Assembly (NCBI GenBank): GCA_000827265.1
Contig: KN834776.1
Span: 68,138-132,137, forward strand
Direction of reading: 5' to 3'
DNA: 64,000 nt
Source: Collybiopsis luxurians FD-317 M1
Lineage: Eukaryota > Basidiomycota > Agaricomycetes > Agaricales > Omphalotaceae
The notes under the pieces were generated by a model. It did no database searches. It was not told the origin of the DNA and saw only the letters and a program-made list of their open reading frames with translations. The position numbers and the translations under genes were made by a program. Of this stretch, positions 22,902-33,937 are shown in pieces (within the stretch, counting starts at the first letter, position 1; each line of letters starts with the position of its first letter).

Positions 22902-24699
22902 ATGATATCTTCTCAAAGCAGGCTCTACTTACGCCTTTTAATCGCCCAGACTCTCATTCTACCCGTACTTCAAGTAGTTTCAGCAACCCAGCCATCCTTT
23001 CTAGATATCTCCCCTTCAACATTCGATCCAGAAGCAGCTCAATCACCTTTCGCCGGCGCATGGTCTGAGAACGACAATGGTTTGGGAGAGTTTGACTTTG
23101 ACGCGCTTCGTCTCGTGCGTTTCTTTGGGGATACACTATCCGCGTCAGCTAGCACGAGCGAACTGTTCAAGGGTCTCGAAGAACCTGTATGGATTACTGA
23201 AAGCGAAAAGCTAAACGCAAAAAGGATGGGGAAAGGATATATCGACATGTACGCGTGCCCGTTCTTCATGGCTTCGCCTCTGCTCACCTTTCATTCGATC
23301 AAACACAGAACCGAGCATCCGGAATATTTGAGTTTCTCGTCTACGCCGTTTCAAAGACAACATAAAGAGCATATATACCGCCCACCAAACTCCACGATAG
23401 TGCCAAAGATACTACCCTTGCTCTCATTGGAGGAGCAGAAATCCAACCTTAAAGTTTTTACTTCTTTCCATACGCGGTACATTATGCAATGATTTTGTGA
23501 GCCATTTGAGTGTTAATCTCACGCATGAAGCGTAGGTTCTACAATTCCGACACTGGACACGCCTCTTCCCGATGGCTATATCAGCGTGTCGTCAACTACA
23601 CAGAAAACTATGCTAGTGATGTGCTCAGAGATTCAGTCAACATTGAGGTGAAACTCTGGAAGCATGCCGAGTTGAAGCAGGAAAGTGTGGTACGTACACC
23701 GTAATGCCGAAAACTATCGCTCCATGCATACTCGCTCTCTCTTTTCGTGTAAAGGTCATCCGCCTTATCCCAAAGGTCTCTGAAAACGGCCCGATAACCA
23801 TCATTGGAGCGCATTGCGACTCGATCAACAACGAACACCCATTCTTCCGTAGTCCCGGAGCAGATGATGATGGAAGTGGGACAATCACAGTGTTGGAGGC
23901 GTATCGAGGTGTGTACTGTATACCTTGCCCTTTTCTTCCCTGCTCAAAGACTTTCCCTTCTTCTACTAATCCGTTTTCCGACAAATATCAGGTATCCTGC
24001 AGAGCGGATACGTCCCTTCTTCACCTCTTGAATTCCACTTTTACGCTGCAGAGGAGGGAGGATTGCTCGGGTCGTTGGACATTAGCGATGCATATGCAAA
24101 GCAAGGAAAAGACGTACGAGGGATGATCGAGTTTGACATGACAGTGGGTATCTGACTTCTTGTCGAGCTGTACTTGAGTTAATGGCACTTGATTCCACAG
24201 GCATGGGTCGAAGCTGGAACGTCACCAGAGATCGGGGTTATTATGAACCTTGCAGACCTACCATTGAGCGAGTACCTCAAATTGCTTATCGAGAAGTATA
24301 GTGAGTACCAGCCAGCCTCTGTTTCGCATTTCGCGGTACAAAATGCATTTGAAACGCCACATTTCGATACTTACTGACGTCTGTCGTATCAGTCGATACT
24401 CCGTGGGTTGAAACACGCTACCCAGGCCATGCCGGAAGTGATTACATGTCATGGTCGTATGCTGGTTACCAGAGCTGTCATGCGGTCGAAAGTCGTTGGG
24501 ATAGAATGAATAACCGCAGTACGTCCCGAATCCATTCTCTCCGTCGTAAACATTCTGACTTAGAGAACGGATGTTTCATCTGAAAGACCATCATCGAGAA
24601 ACCGACTCATTCGACGTCTCTCCAGAGTTCTCCTTCGATCATATCTTGCGCTTTACCAAATTGGCTGTGGCGTTTGCAGTGGAACTTTCGGAATATTAG
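22902..24699 (+). CDS. Secreted M28-family zinc aminopeptidase
   Basis: Extracellular or vacuolar exopeptidase releasing N-terminal residues (family role). Eight exons: 22902-23248, 23309-23476, 23536-23689, 23755-23908, 23992-24143, 24201-24300, 24393-24518, 24587-24699; 1,314 nt in frame, 437 aa. N-terminal signal sequence ([17 protein letters not shown]). Zinc and catalytic motifs appear in M28 order: IIGAHCDS (His243), GADDDGSG (Asp260), AAEEGG (catalytic Glu295, ligand Glu296), MIEFDMT (Asp323), and a final His in NHHRETD (about 402). An N-terminal propeptide-like region precedes the catalytic domain, as in fungal leucine aminopeptidases. Introns are 59-92 nt. The gene looks intact. Nothing nearby suggests a cluster. 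Confidence 0.92.
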
Positions 24700-25911
24700 A
24701 AGATCTTATCAGACTTCGAGCGGATTGTATGGAGGTAAGGCGCAAGTAGCTCTCACTATATGTGTGTAGCATAGACGCCCCACTTCACTGATTCTGACCC
24801 ATTTTTCCCCAGCACTCAATGTACTTACCACGGAACGGATGTAACACAGTGTTGAAGGCCGAAAGGGCTTGGAAAGCGACGCCATCATCATGGAAAGTTT
24901 GACGTGCTATCAGTGCAGATAGAGCTTGAAAACAAAATATACGGTGTATATGAAAAAATAACTGCATGTATTCTTGTGCTACCAAACGGTATTATAAAAA
25001 CAACTTTTGAGTTAAGCCGGAACGCCCCTTGGTCTTGGCTCCGCAGCGATGATACCGTTTTACACGCCCATGTGAATATAGGGAACCCAGCCCCACAAGT
25101 TTATACTATCACCCTTAACAGCTTCACGTAGTGCCTCGTGCAATGGCTCCTTCCTCCCATTCAGCGCTTGAGTTCATAACTAATTCGTAAAAACACCGAG
25201 AAAACGAAATAGAAAATCTGTCCTGCATCATACCAGCATGAGCCGGAGTGTTGCAGTGACTCTTTTGAACCCAATACGTTCCAGCTGCAAGGTGTGTGGC
25301 TTGGTCTGATAAATATCCACTACCTCAGATCGTTCACAATTTAATAAATTTAGTGAGCTATCAAGTATTTATCATTTCCAAGGCCAATTTCTACAGAGGT
25401 TTGTCTGTTCTCGTTGCGCCCATGTCCACATTCTTGTAAGGGGCGGACCCTCTATTTCGGGCAGGCAAATGCAGTACAAGGAGAAAGAGAGTACGTCGAT
25501 GCAATGGCGTTGATTCGACGAGTGTACAGTAGCGTCGTAAATATGTATGTACTCGAGTATACAACTCCCAGTGTGAGATATTTGAGAGAAAACATAGGCA
25601 AAACATAGAGAGACAAGCGCATACAACTAGATAATGGAGTGGATACTAAATGTAAGACTAGATATCAAGACCATCGTATACGTAGAATGACCGTGGATAC
25701 TAAGATCCATACCCTTACAATTCTCTTGCAGCTTTTGTCTGAATCTCCTAAATTTCACAATGCACAGAGCGTGTTAAACGCGTAGCGTATCATAAAGGTC
25801 GCAAGCAACGCCACTAGTAACGCCGAATACTAGGCACACTCTGATTGGGACAAAAGAGAAAATGAAGTGCTAAATACGGCCGTATACCCGTAAAAATACC
25901 CGTATCATACC
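24700..25911. other. Intergenic; no gene recognised
   Basis: Includes the aminopeptidase 3' end. No exon or RNA gene identified. The right end (25904-25911, ATCATACC) is the left target duplication of the hAT element. Confidence 0.4.
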
Positions 25912-27110
25912 CAGGGGGGCGCCAGTATTGCAGTTGCTTAAATCGGCAGGTACAAGGGTATCCGTGGGAATAGCCGTATTCGGAACATCTCGTGACAGTA
26001 TTACTCAACTTTACGGCACCTCATCGGTCCAGGTAATTTCGCCGAAAGTCGATTGAGGAGCACATTTTAAGAGCATTGAAGGATGTATGAGAATAATTTT
26101 TCTAATTGTCAGTTGTCTACATTATTTACAATGATCTTGGTACATACATATATATATACATCTAGTATATATGCTATTTTTTGGCTTTCTTTCCTGTTAC
26201 CTCTGTTACTGTACTTCCGGACCGACATCCTTTTCCTTCATTGAATCTGACATCTTGCTCCTTAGGAGGTTCAAGTGCATCACTATCTGGTACCTGGTTC
26301 TCTCTTCGCCAATTACTAGTTTGTATTTCCTCAATACCCATATAGTTTTCCTCTCATCTAAAAATATGAGTGGCAATCATCATTTGTGGAGGAATTGGAG
26401 GTGGGCTACCACTTCCAGTGGCATGTTCTGTAGAAAAGTGATATATTGCATTATATTTCCATATAGTATTTGGCACTCCAGAGATTGAAGAGCTGCAGCC
26501 AGGCAGGAGGCAGTAACTTGGTACATTTGTGCATGGCACCTGAGTGTACTGCCTATCCTTTGCCTTCTTATAGTTAAGTTGTTCATGTCTGTATGCACAA
26601 GGTGACAGTACTGATGCTTTCCCTGATTTAACATTTTGCACCAGCTGTGTCTTGCAAGACAAGAGGAAAACTATATGGGTATCGAGGAAATACAAACTAG
26701 TAATTGGTGAAGAGAGAACCAGGTACCAGATGGTGATGCACTTGAACCTCCTGAGGAGCAAGATGTCAGATTCAACGAAGGAAAAGGATGTCTGCGCGGA
26801 AGTACAGTAACAGAGGTAACAGGAAAGAAAGCCAAAAAATAGCATATATACTAGATGTATATATATGTATATATGTATGTACTAAGATCATTGTAAATAA
26901 TGTAGACAATTGACAATTAGAAAAATTATTCTCATACATCCTTCAATGCTCTTAAAATGTGCTCCTCAATCGACTTTCGGCGAAATTACCTGGACCGATG
27001 AAGTGCCGTAAATTTTAGTAATACTGTCACGAGATGTTCCGAATACGGTTATTCCCACGGATACTCTTGTACCTGCCGATTTAAGCAACTGCAATACTGG
27101 CGCCCCCCTG
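25912..27110. mobile_element. Fold-back hAT-type element with about 445-bp inverted arms
   Basis: A 1,199-bp element flanked by a perfect 8-bp target duplication ATCATACC (25904-25911 and 27111-27118). Both ends read inward CAGGGGGGCGCCAGTATTGC. The inverted arms run 25912 to about 26354 and about 26663 to 27110 and are nearly identical, so transcripts would fold into a long hairpin. The 308-bp core has no clear coding capacity. The 8-bp duplication and CAGGG ends indicate hAT; with no transposase it must be non-autonomous. High arm identity and intact CpGs suggest it is young. Confidence 0.93.
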
Positions 27111-27118
27111 ATCATACC

Positions 27119-27914
27119 GTAACAGCCTTTCCAATTCTTTTTACGGTTACGGTGCGGATCCCGGCCTACGGACCGGTGATAGCCTCTGTCCTTCCATGCT
27201 CTCGTTCCGACGACGAGCTACCAATTCCATCTTGGACCGCGCCATGTAATACACCTCCTTCCTTCCATTAGCGAGTGTTTCTGTGAGGCAAAGACCTTCA
27301 CTGGGACCTACCAGAAATTAGAATACCGTATCTTATCCAATATCATGATACAAGTTAAACCGGAACAGCGGAGGATTGATTTCTCGTCGGTTTGTTAATT
27401 GTGGCATTCTTAGCAGTTGGTCGCGTCATGACATGCTATGGTCGCCAAGCCAACCAGAAACAATGAAATAATTAATAACCAGACGCACAGGTATTGAACC
27501 ACGCAGTCGATCACCTACTAAGTACAGATTTACATAGCATGGTTCCACTATTGTTCTGTGAGTACAATTACCCAAGATTAAATCTGAATACATCACCAGA
27601 AAGAACATTTATTTTCTGATTCCTGGAATGCCAAATACCGTCCCAACACTCTCCCCAATCGCGTCACAATTGCACAACAGACGAGCTCGGTAAGGAGATC
27701 AGTTCAACCTCAAATGCCGCTCAAAGCGAGTATTGCGGCAGAGCGCAACTACCTCATTTTGGTTTGAACTGGGGTAATTTTAGCCAAGTCCGACATTCAA
27801 CATCATAATCAAACAAATACCTGCCACTGGACAGCAAAGCTCCTGATGCAATGATCATCAGGCCGCTCCAACAACACAGAACCAAAACCTTTTAATTACT
27901 GTGTCGCTCATTCG
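27119..27914. other. Intergenic; no gene recognised
   Basis: Spacer between the hAT element and the membrane-protein gene. A tRNA-like stretch near 27466-27520 was examined and rejected. An upstream exon with a signal peptide for the next gene may lie here, but I could not place it. Confidence 0.35.
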
Positions 27915-29036
27915 ATGCAGGAACAACCAATGTCTCTCCGAAATATATCTTTCAGCAACGAAGACACAAATCATCTCCAGTATACTAGCCTTACAAACGC
28001 CTGGTTTATCAACGGCAATTACAATGCAACGAACACCGGACAAAGCGGTACTTTGTCTTCCACACATGACAACTCTGCAAATGTGACTTTCAGTGAGCAT
28101 TTCCTTCAAACCCACTTCATACAACACTAAGAGAAACTAGAGTTCCCTCGTAGGTCACGTCTTCTTAGTGCTAGAGGGATAATCCCAGCTCATTGAGTTT
28201 TTATCTCAGAGGCTGCAACGGCTGTATACTACTATGGGATACGTCGATGCTGTGGGGGATTTTACGCAGTATGCATTGACTGCAAACCCACCGCTCCATT
28301 CACAAATGATCCTATTACGGGCTTTCAAACTATCGACGCGTTGAACGCGTCAGACAACGGGCACAATCCCCCAGTGAGCACTCGTTCTATTGCTTGCAAT
28401 GGGTCGGGCATCAGTATTCATAATTTTCAGGTCGTTCTCTGGTCCCAAACCTTTCCCTCACCCGCTGTCCACACGGTTGTATTAACGAACCAATTTGACG
28501 ATCGATTTCAAAACGGAAATTCAGAGATTACTGTAGCATCGTTTGTGCTACAAGTTCAAGATGATTCGAGTCCAACCAGTCCAGCGGGAGTTACCAGTAC
28601 ATCCCCGCCCTCCCCTGAACAAACTTCGACATCAAGCTCCCCGAGCAGTGGAATTCCTTTGAAACCCCTCCTGGGGGGTTTACTGGGGGGAATGGCGGTT
28701 CTGGCTCTGTTGATACTTGCAATCTCGATAAGGTACAGACGACGAAGGCGTAAAAATCATATGAAGACTCTAGGCGGTGCCTCTGGTGGCATTCCGAGCT
28801 CAGTGACTTTAACAGCACCCTTCACTGCCAGGGAATCCAGTAGCAACAGCTACGTTCCAACATCATTTGAAACTGCTCGGAGAAGCGTTCCTGGTGCTGA
28901 TGATGCAGGGATGAAATGGCCAACTGAACAGCCGATGAGCGAACATACGCTGGACGTGAATCTCTTTGAGGCGAGCTCGGATTCAGGGACACTACTACCG
29001 CCACCGTATGAAGAGCTTTCATTCGAGAATGTATGA
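27915..29036 (+). CDS. Single-pass membrane protein with N-glycosylated ectodomain
   Basis: Exons 27915-28092 and 28210-29036 give 334 aa in frame. The ectodomain has many N-x-S/T sites (NISF, NYNATN, NVTF, NAS, NGS) and a Cys-rich phrase (RRCCGGFYAVCIDCK). A Ser/Thr/Pro stalk follows (about 200-225), then a Gly-rich transmembrane helix (LLGGLLGGMAVLALLILAIS) with a stop-transfer RYRRRRRK and a cytosolic tail of about 90 aa. The architecture matches a large basidiomycete family of type I plasma-membrane proteins of unknown role. A signal peptide is missing from this model, so a further 5' exon is likely; the CAG just before GAACAACC at 27922 could be its acceptor. The ATG used is the first in frame. 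Confidence 0.7.
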
Positions 29037-30189
29037 CTTTTTACGGATTTTTGTCGGACTCGTGCCAGGACTATAGCATATCCACCCAGTTTAATACAGT
29101 ATGAAAGCAGAGAGGAAGAAGAGAACGATGGAGATGGCGCTTGATTCCTCACTACACGTACTCGGCAATACATGATATGCCTTCATGCGTAAATGTAGCA
29201 AAAGACATCGCACCTCATTTGGGGTAAAACATTGTGCGTGATTGTCAGGTTCAATTCTACTTAGCATCGATTGATTATGACTGCTTTAGGTTCTGAGAGA
29301 GGATGTTAGCAAGGCAAAGTGGCCGCCGTAAATGGAAGTGTAAAGCTTAGACTGCCAGGGGGGAGGGTTCCTGGTTGCAAGGAAAAAAAATAGATTCCAC
29401 GTCAGATACTCTACATCAAATAAAGAACCCATTCCATCCACCACCCCATCTTCCTTCCCAGATCCAGCCCAAAGTGCAATCCTTCCCCGTTGGTAAACTT
29501 GAACTGCTGCATTTAGACAGATGCATTGCTCGCTGCACAACCTGAAGTGAAGTCTGTAACGTGGAGTATGGTCAGTCAATTAATATTTTAATATGGTTCC
29601 GAAACCGCATGTTTGCACTGGAGACACGTCGCAAGGTTCTGGCCAACAGTATCGGTAGTACATTGACAGGGTTGAAATAGTTCAAGGACCAGCCGAATTC
29701 GGTGGAAATTATTAAAAGGAAGAAACACGAGGGCACGGAAAGATGGGCGAAAGAAGCGGTGAAAAAGAATGGGGAAAGCATGAGTGCGATCTGTCTCTTG
29801 TCTTTTTATATCTATGGGCGAAAAGGGCACTGTTGTCAGCTACTCAGAAAGGGCTTCCACGAAGATATAAAAATAGCAACGATCACTTGTTATGATTCAT
29901 GGCGAAGAATGGATTAGAGTAAAAGAATATTGGACGTAGCTTACCGCGTAGCAAGAACAAATCGTTAAGACGCAGGCATAAGTGGCAGTGACACAGCTCA
30001 ATGAGTCAATATTACGATGTAGCGAGATGCGATCGTTGAAAAGGATGGAAGTATCATCATACTATCAAGATGAGAGGATCAGTAGTAACTGTAAAAGAAT
30101 CAGTACCATGCCATCCACTTCTCGGCGTCTTGGTCTCTGTAAGGGGGTACCCAGTACGAAAACAAAACAAAAGGAAAAAGGGTTCCCGG
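29037..30189. other. Intergenic; no gene recognised
   Basis: No exon chain with a recognisable product. Simple, moderately AT-rich sequence on both sides of 29580. Confidence 0.4.
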
Positions 30190-30383
30190 TTGATTGACTT
30201 CTACCCCGTATTGACAGCAGCATACCCAGTATCATTTCTAAATAGCGCCGTGATATCCTGAGCGGAGAGTTTTTCTCGAACTTAAGCTTGGTCGTGTTTT
30301 GGGCCCAAGTTGAAGGGAACCGAGGCAGCAAAATAAGCAGTCCGAATCCGAATCCAAGTCCGAGTCTCAGCTTTATTCTCAAG
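30190..30383 (-). pseudogene. AA7 oxidase first-exon remnant
   Basis: Signal-peptide exon related to the intact gene at 58266-60276: LGLGFGFGLLILLPRFPSTW, then AQNTTK. A frameshift follows; a second frame continues ALFRNDTGYAAVNTG, matching ALFQNDTGYSAAST of the intact gene, and then stops. Nothing of the remaining eight exons is found to the left. The extra GFGFG arises from a hexamer-like duplication. It lies head to head with the TPR pseudogene to its right, as at 60 kb. Confidence 0.8.
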
Positions 30384-30429
30384 TTGGCGGAGAGACAAAG
30401 GGAAATGGTCGCTCCAATGCGCCTTTTTG

Positions 30430-31870
30430 AGCACTTGTATTGACGAGTGGCTCAGGTCTCGCCGTGGATCCGGCATGGTCGCAGGCCGGAGTAGCACCGC
30501 CCGAGCGGGCCGTCGGTCTGAGAAATCTGAATCTCTGTTCATTATCTTCCATGTTCTCGTTCTCGTTCTCGTTCTCGCTGCGACGACAAGCCGTCAAATC
30601 CTTCAACCAGCAAAAACTTACCCCGACAATGTCTTTCGCCAAGAAACGTCTCTCGAGCCCACTCAAACTTGCAATGTCTCAAATCAGGTTACACCCAGAC
30701 AGCGAATACTATTTTCACTTTGGTTTGTTGCGTTCTTGGCAGCTGGAGTGGCTGCATCAGGCTATGGGGGAGTTCTTCGTTCGGCTCTTCAAACCACTTG
30801 GCACGCTTTTAATTCACCTTATACCAAACTCTAACTATGTGGCCGCCCGAAATCCGAAGCGACTTCAGACACGCTGTCCGAGCCAAATGCAACGGTGACC
30901 TCGAGTTCAGTGAACGGCGTCTCCATAGGTACGTCGTGCAAAACTCGCCGAAAGGACTTTCTCGAAGCTTACACGCGATAGCTCTTAGAGCTTGGAATAC
31001 CATCCAATCTCTTTCACTCAAGACTCAAAATAACCGGGCTGGGAGTGGCTTTTGGAGACATTTTGGAGCTCTCCAAGGCAGTGCTGGTGGCGGCAGCGAA
31101 GATGTCGATTATCATTCTCAAGAGCCCATCAACCTCCCTTTACTTCCTCTACCTTCATGGATGAATAAGACCGATATCGGAGCGCCGTTGGGAGCACTTG
31201 GAGCATTTTACGCACAAGCTGGACGTCTCGAGTACGTTTTTCCCCATTCACGTTCCGTTCTTTTCCCTTCAGATACTAACCCCGAAGACCTCCATGGTTT
31301 GCGATGCCTCTGTACCTCAACGCCATATCCCTCCTCGTCCCTCCTGCTCCGAAAAAGTCCTCGGTAGACGACCGACGTCGAGGTCAGTGTTATCTCAATT
31401 TATCCAAACTCGTTGCTAATCCTTTTTACCTTGTTTTCCTTCCCTTCCTTCTCTACTTGAATACTGTAGACGCACAACTCATGACCAACCTCTCCGAACT
31501 CATCATGCGCGGGACACCCACCCTCCAAGCAGAAGCTTGGGCATCCTAAGCGCTCGCCTTGACGCAGAAAGCTCGCGGGGAATCCTCCAATTTCAAACTT
31601 GTCGATCTGTGCCAGGTTTACGCTGTTGCTTTGCATAACGTTCTGTAACGTCCCGAGATGTGAGTAAATACTTTTTACACGTTCATACCTTCCTAACTCT
31701 GGGACTTTGTGACGCAGATGGCAGGGGATAAGATGACAGCGAGTGACTTATATCGGGATGGGCTGGAACAAATCACGTCGATCGGAGGGTGTTGTGGAGG
31801 TGCCGAAGGCTTTGCTGAGGATTGAGGATTGATATTGGGCGGAAGCAGGAGACGGAGCAGGGCAAGTCAT
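30430..31870 (+). pseudogene. TPR-family mitochondrial-type protein, pseudogene copy 1
   Basis: Related to a fungal protein family with an N-terminal membrane anchor and TPR helices. Readable pieces: an anchor exon ILFSLWFVAFLAAGVAASGY then AVRAKCNGDLEFSERRLHR (30705-30930); LPSWMNKTDIGAPLGALGAF (about 31150-31210); PLYLNAISLLVPPAPKKSSV (about 31305-31365); LMTNLSELIMRGTPTLQAEA (about 31480-31540). It is dead: a TAA interrupts EAWAS at about 31547, where the other copy has Gln (C to T), a frameshift follows near 31640, and most of the exon between the anchor and 31080 is missing. The final exon remnant is at 31747-31850. Confidence 0.75.
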
Positions 31871-32172
31871 GACATGGGCTCAGTCTCGTATTCGAACACA
31901 ACGATAGCTACAATCTAGAGATAAATGCCTCATAATACATGCATCAAGTACGGAGACGACAGCTACGATAATCTGTATGTGCACCGGAAACTAAATAAAA
32001 GAGACCGAAGACCGAGAAACGAAGGCGACTACAGGGGTCTTTCAAACTCACCACAAGCGTATTTCTGAAACCCTACCCTTGAGCAGCAGTCTGAGAGCAG
32101 GATCAAGGGTCCCCCGAGACGTTAGCTTCGGACCAAATTTCTTTTTCCATCGAGAACTGTATAAAAAGTCGT

Positions 32173-32440
32173 ATGTCAGGACGATCCATTGAACGAAAAA
32201 ACCCGTCAACTTACACTGGCGTCCTGAACAGCTTTTCATCTCAGGAAATCGTTATGCACAGCAAACAGCGCGACGAACAGAGGGCTGGCTCAGGAGAGAG
32301 GCGTACGAAGTTGTTGATTCTCCTAGTAAAGTGGGTGATGCTGTTTTCGAACTTGGTCGTGCCAGTGAATCGAAGTAATGGTGAGCAACTTGCATGTCGT
32401 CTAAGAAGGATCGTCAGATATGTATACTCTTAAGCTTTAG
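32173..32440 (+). pseudogene. Gene Y fragment, copy 2
   Basis: Counterpart of 8695-8922 in inverted orientation; the shared stretch runs from around GCGCGACGAACAGAGGGCTG to AAAGTGGGTGATGCTG. Several indels. No family recognised. Confidence 0.3.
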
Positions 32441-32444
32441 ATAC

Positions 32445-33350
32445 GAAAAAGGGCTCACTACCCTCGCGTTGAATGATCGCCACCGACTCACCGCCATCTT
32501 CGCCCATCTCTCTTGCCTCTCTGGCGGTATCCGCATCAATGATGAATGATGATGACCTCACGAACCCTGGGCTTGACATTCCGAGGATTGCTTGCCCAAT
32601 GTCTTGATATACACTTGTTCCCTATATTCCTGCCCGACTCGGGATCAGTGCCCTTTTCAACCGTTCCGAATAACTGATAGATCTACTCGATAGCCAGTTG
32701 CAGCGCACGTTCCTCGAGCGAGTCCATGTTCTCGAATCGTTGAGAATACCAAGGAATCGACGAATGCCTAGATGAGGATCCGGCAGCGGAGCTGTCAGAA
32801 CCGGTTGCGGAGGCGGTGGTTGAGGAAGTAGAATGAGCGTCGGGGATGAGTTTGGTAATCTGTTTAACAATTCCATGGCAACACTGGGAGTGGGACCGTA
32901 GTTCATGTTACTTGGGTTTCTCAAACTTGCTAGCACACTTGACCTCGGACATGCGACCCATTCGATGGTGGGTTTGGAATTAAACTCGAGCCTGGGGTGA
33001 AAAGTTTGATGCTCAGCAACAGTGAATATCCGATTGACCTCGACTGACCGACCTCTTTTGCCTATAATCTATAGCCCATCGTCGCAGATGAAGAACGAGC
33101 TCGTGCTTCCTTGTCGGGCGTACATTTTGCCTTCTCACCGGAAAAGACCTAAGGGGCGCTGAACGTGGCGGGAGAACGAACGTCAGCTCGTACCGTACGG
33201 ATGAGAAAAGCATGCTCACATTCAGTTCCAAACTCTCCATGTAGCCGGGACACTGAATTGTAGTGTGAGGAAGCCCTCCAACCCGCACCTCCTCCTTAAT
33301 CTCCCGCTCACCCTCCCGTTCCCGCTCCCTACTCCATTGAATAACCACCT
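32445..33350 (-). pseudogene. Gene X remnant, copy 2 (unidentified family)
   Basis: Minus-strand counterpart of 7840-8663. Readable blocks: VGGLPHTTIQCPGYMESLEL (about 33300-33230), LRNPSNMNYGPTPSVAMELL (about 32925-32865), a Pro/Ser-rich linker, and the C-terminal ESVAIIQREGSEPFFVSKA with stop near 32450. Frames are disrupted between blocks (poly-Pro reading in one frame, Ser/Thr in another). It is head to head with NLR2, about 0.6 kb apart. Confidence 0.45.
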
Positions 33351-33879
33351 TTTCAACAGCTTGAAGTAATAGGATGTATCGGATACGGACGTCAAGCGGT
33401 GCGCGCCGTGATTTTGAACATAAATGAGTTTAGGCATTCAAATACATCCCATCTCATCAAACTGGAATGAGAACGGTCCTTCGGCAAATTCGGACGTTCA
33501 AAACTTGCGGTTGTCAGCCGGGCTCCAAGAGGCCGTAATTCCTACAGTACATGTCATTTTTTAATATTTGGCCTAGGTTTTCTGACGAGCTGGAATTGGC
33601 TGAATTCAAGTTGAGCATTCATTGTGATGGAGAAGCTAAGCGGGCGTAAAGCGTGCAAGGGAGTACTTACCCCAAATTTGAAAGGCCAGCTTAGGGAATT
33701 ACGGACCAACTTACGTTACATTGCATCTCAAGTTCGGCACAGCCTCATGCATCATGGCTCATGGAAACAAACGCATCTTTGGAAACAACGCATATTCTAT
33801 CATCGGGTGTCACAACGAGGAAACGGCATGGCAGTTCATTCATCAGACACTCGGATGTGGCCAAAATAAAAGCGAGACT

Positions 33880-33886
33880 TATATAG
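33880..33886 (+). promoter_or_regulatory. Probable TATA box of NLR2
   Basis: TATATAG, 52 bp before the ATG at 33938. The leader between them (CTTCACAGCCCTTTCCACTG) is conserved upstream of NLR1. Confidence 0.45.
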
Positions 33887-33937
33887 ACATACAGCTGAAG
33901 TAGCTTCTTCACAGCCCTTTCCACTGTAACCGCCAAC

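Noticed and set aside
27426..27608. tRNA-like T-arm motif (CGTGGTTCAATACC on the minus strand)
   Set aside because: No matching acceptor stem, D-arm or anticodon arm could be folded around it.
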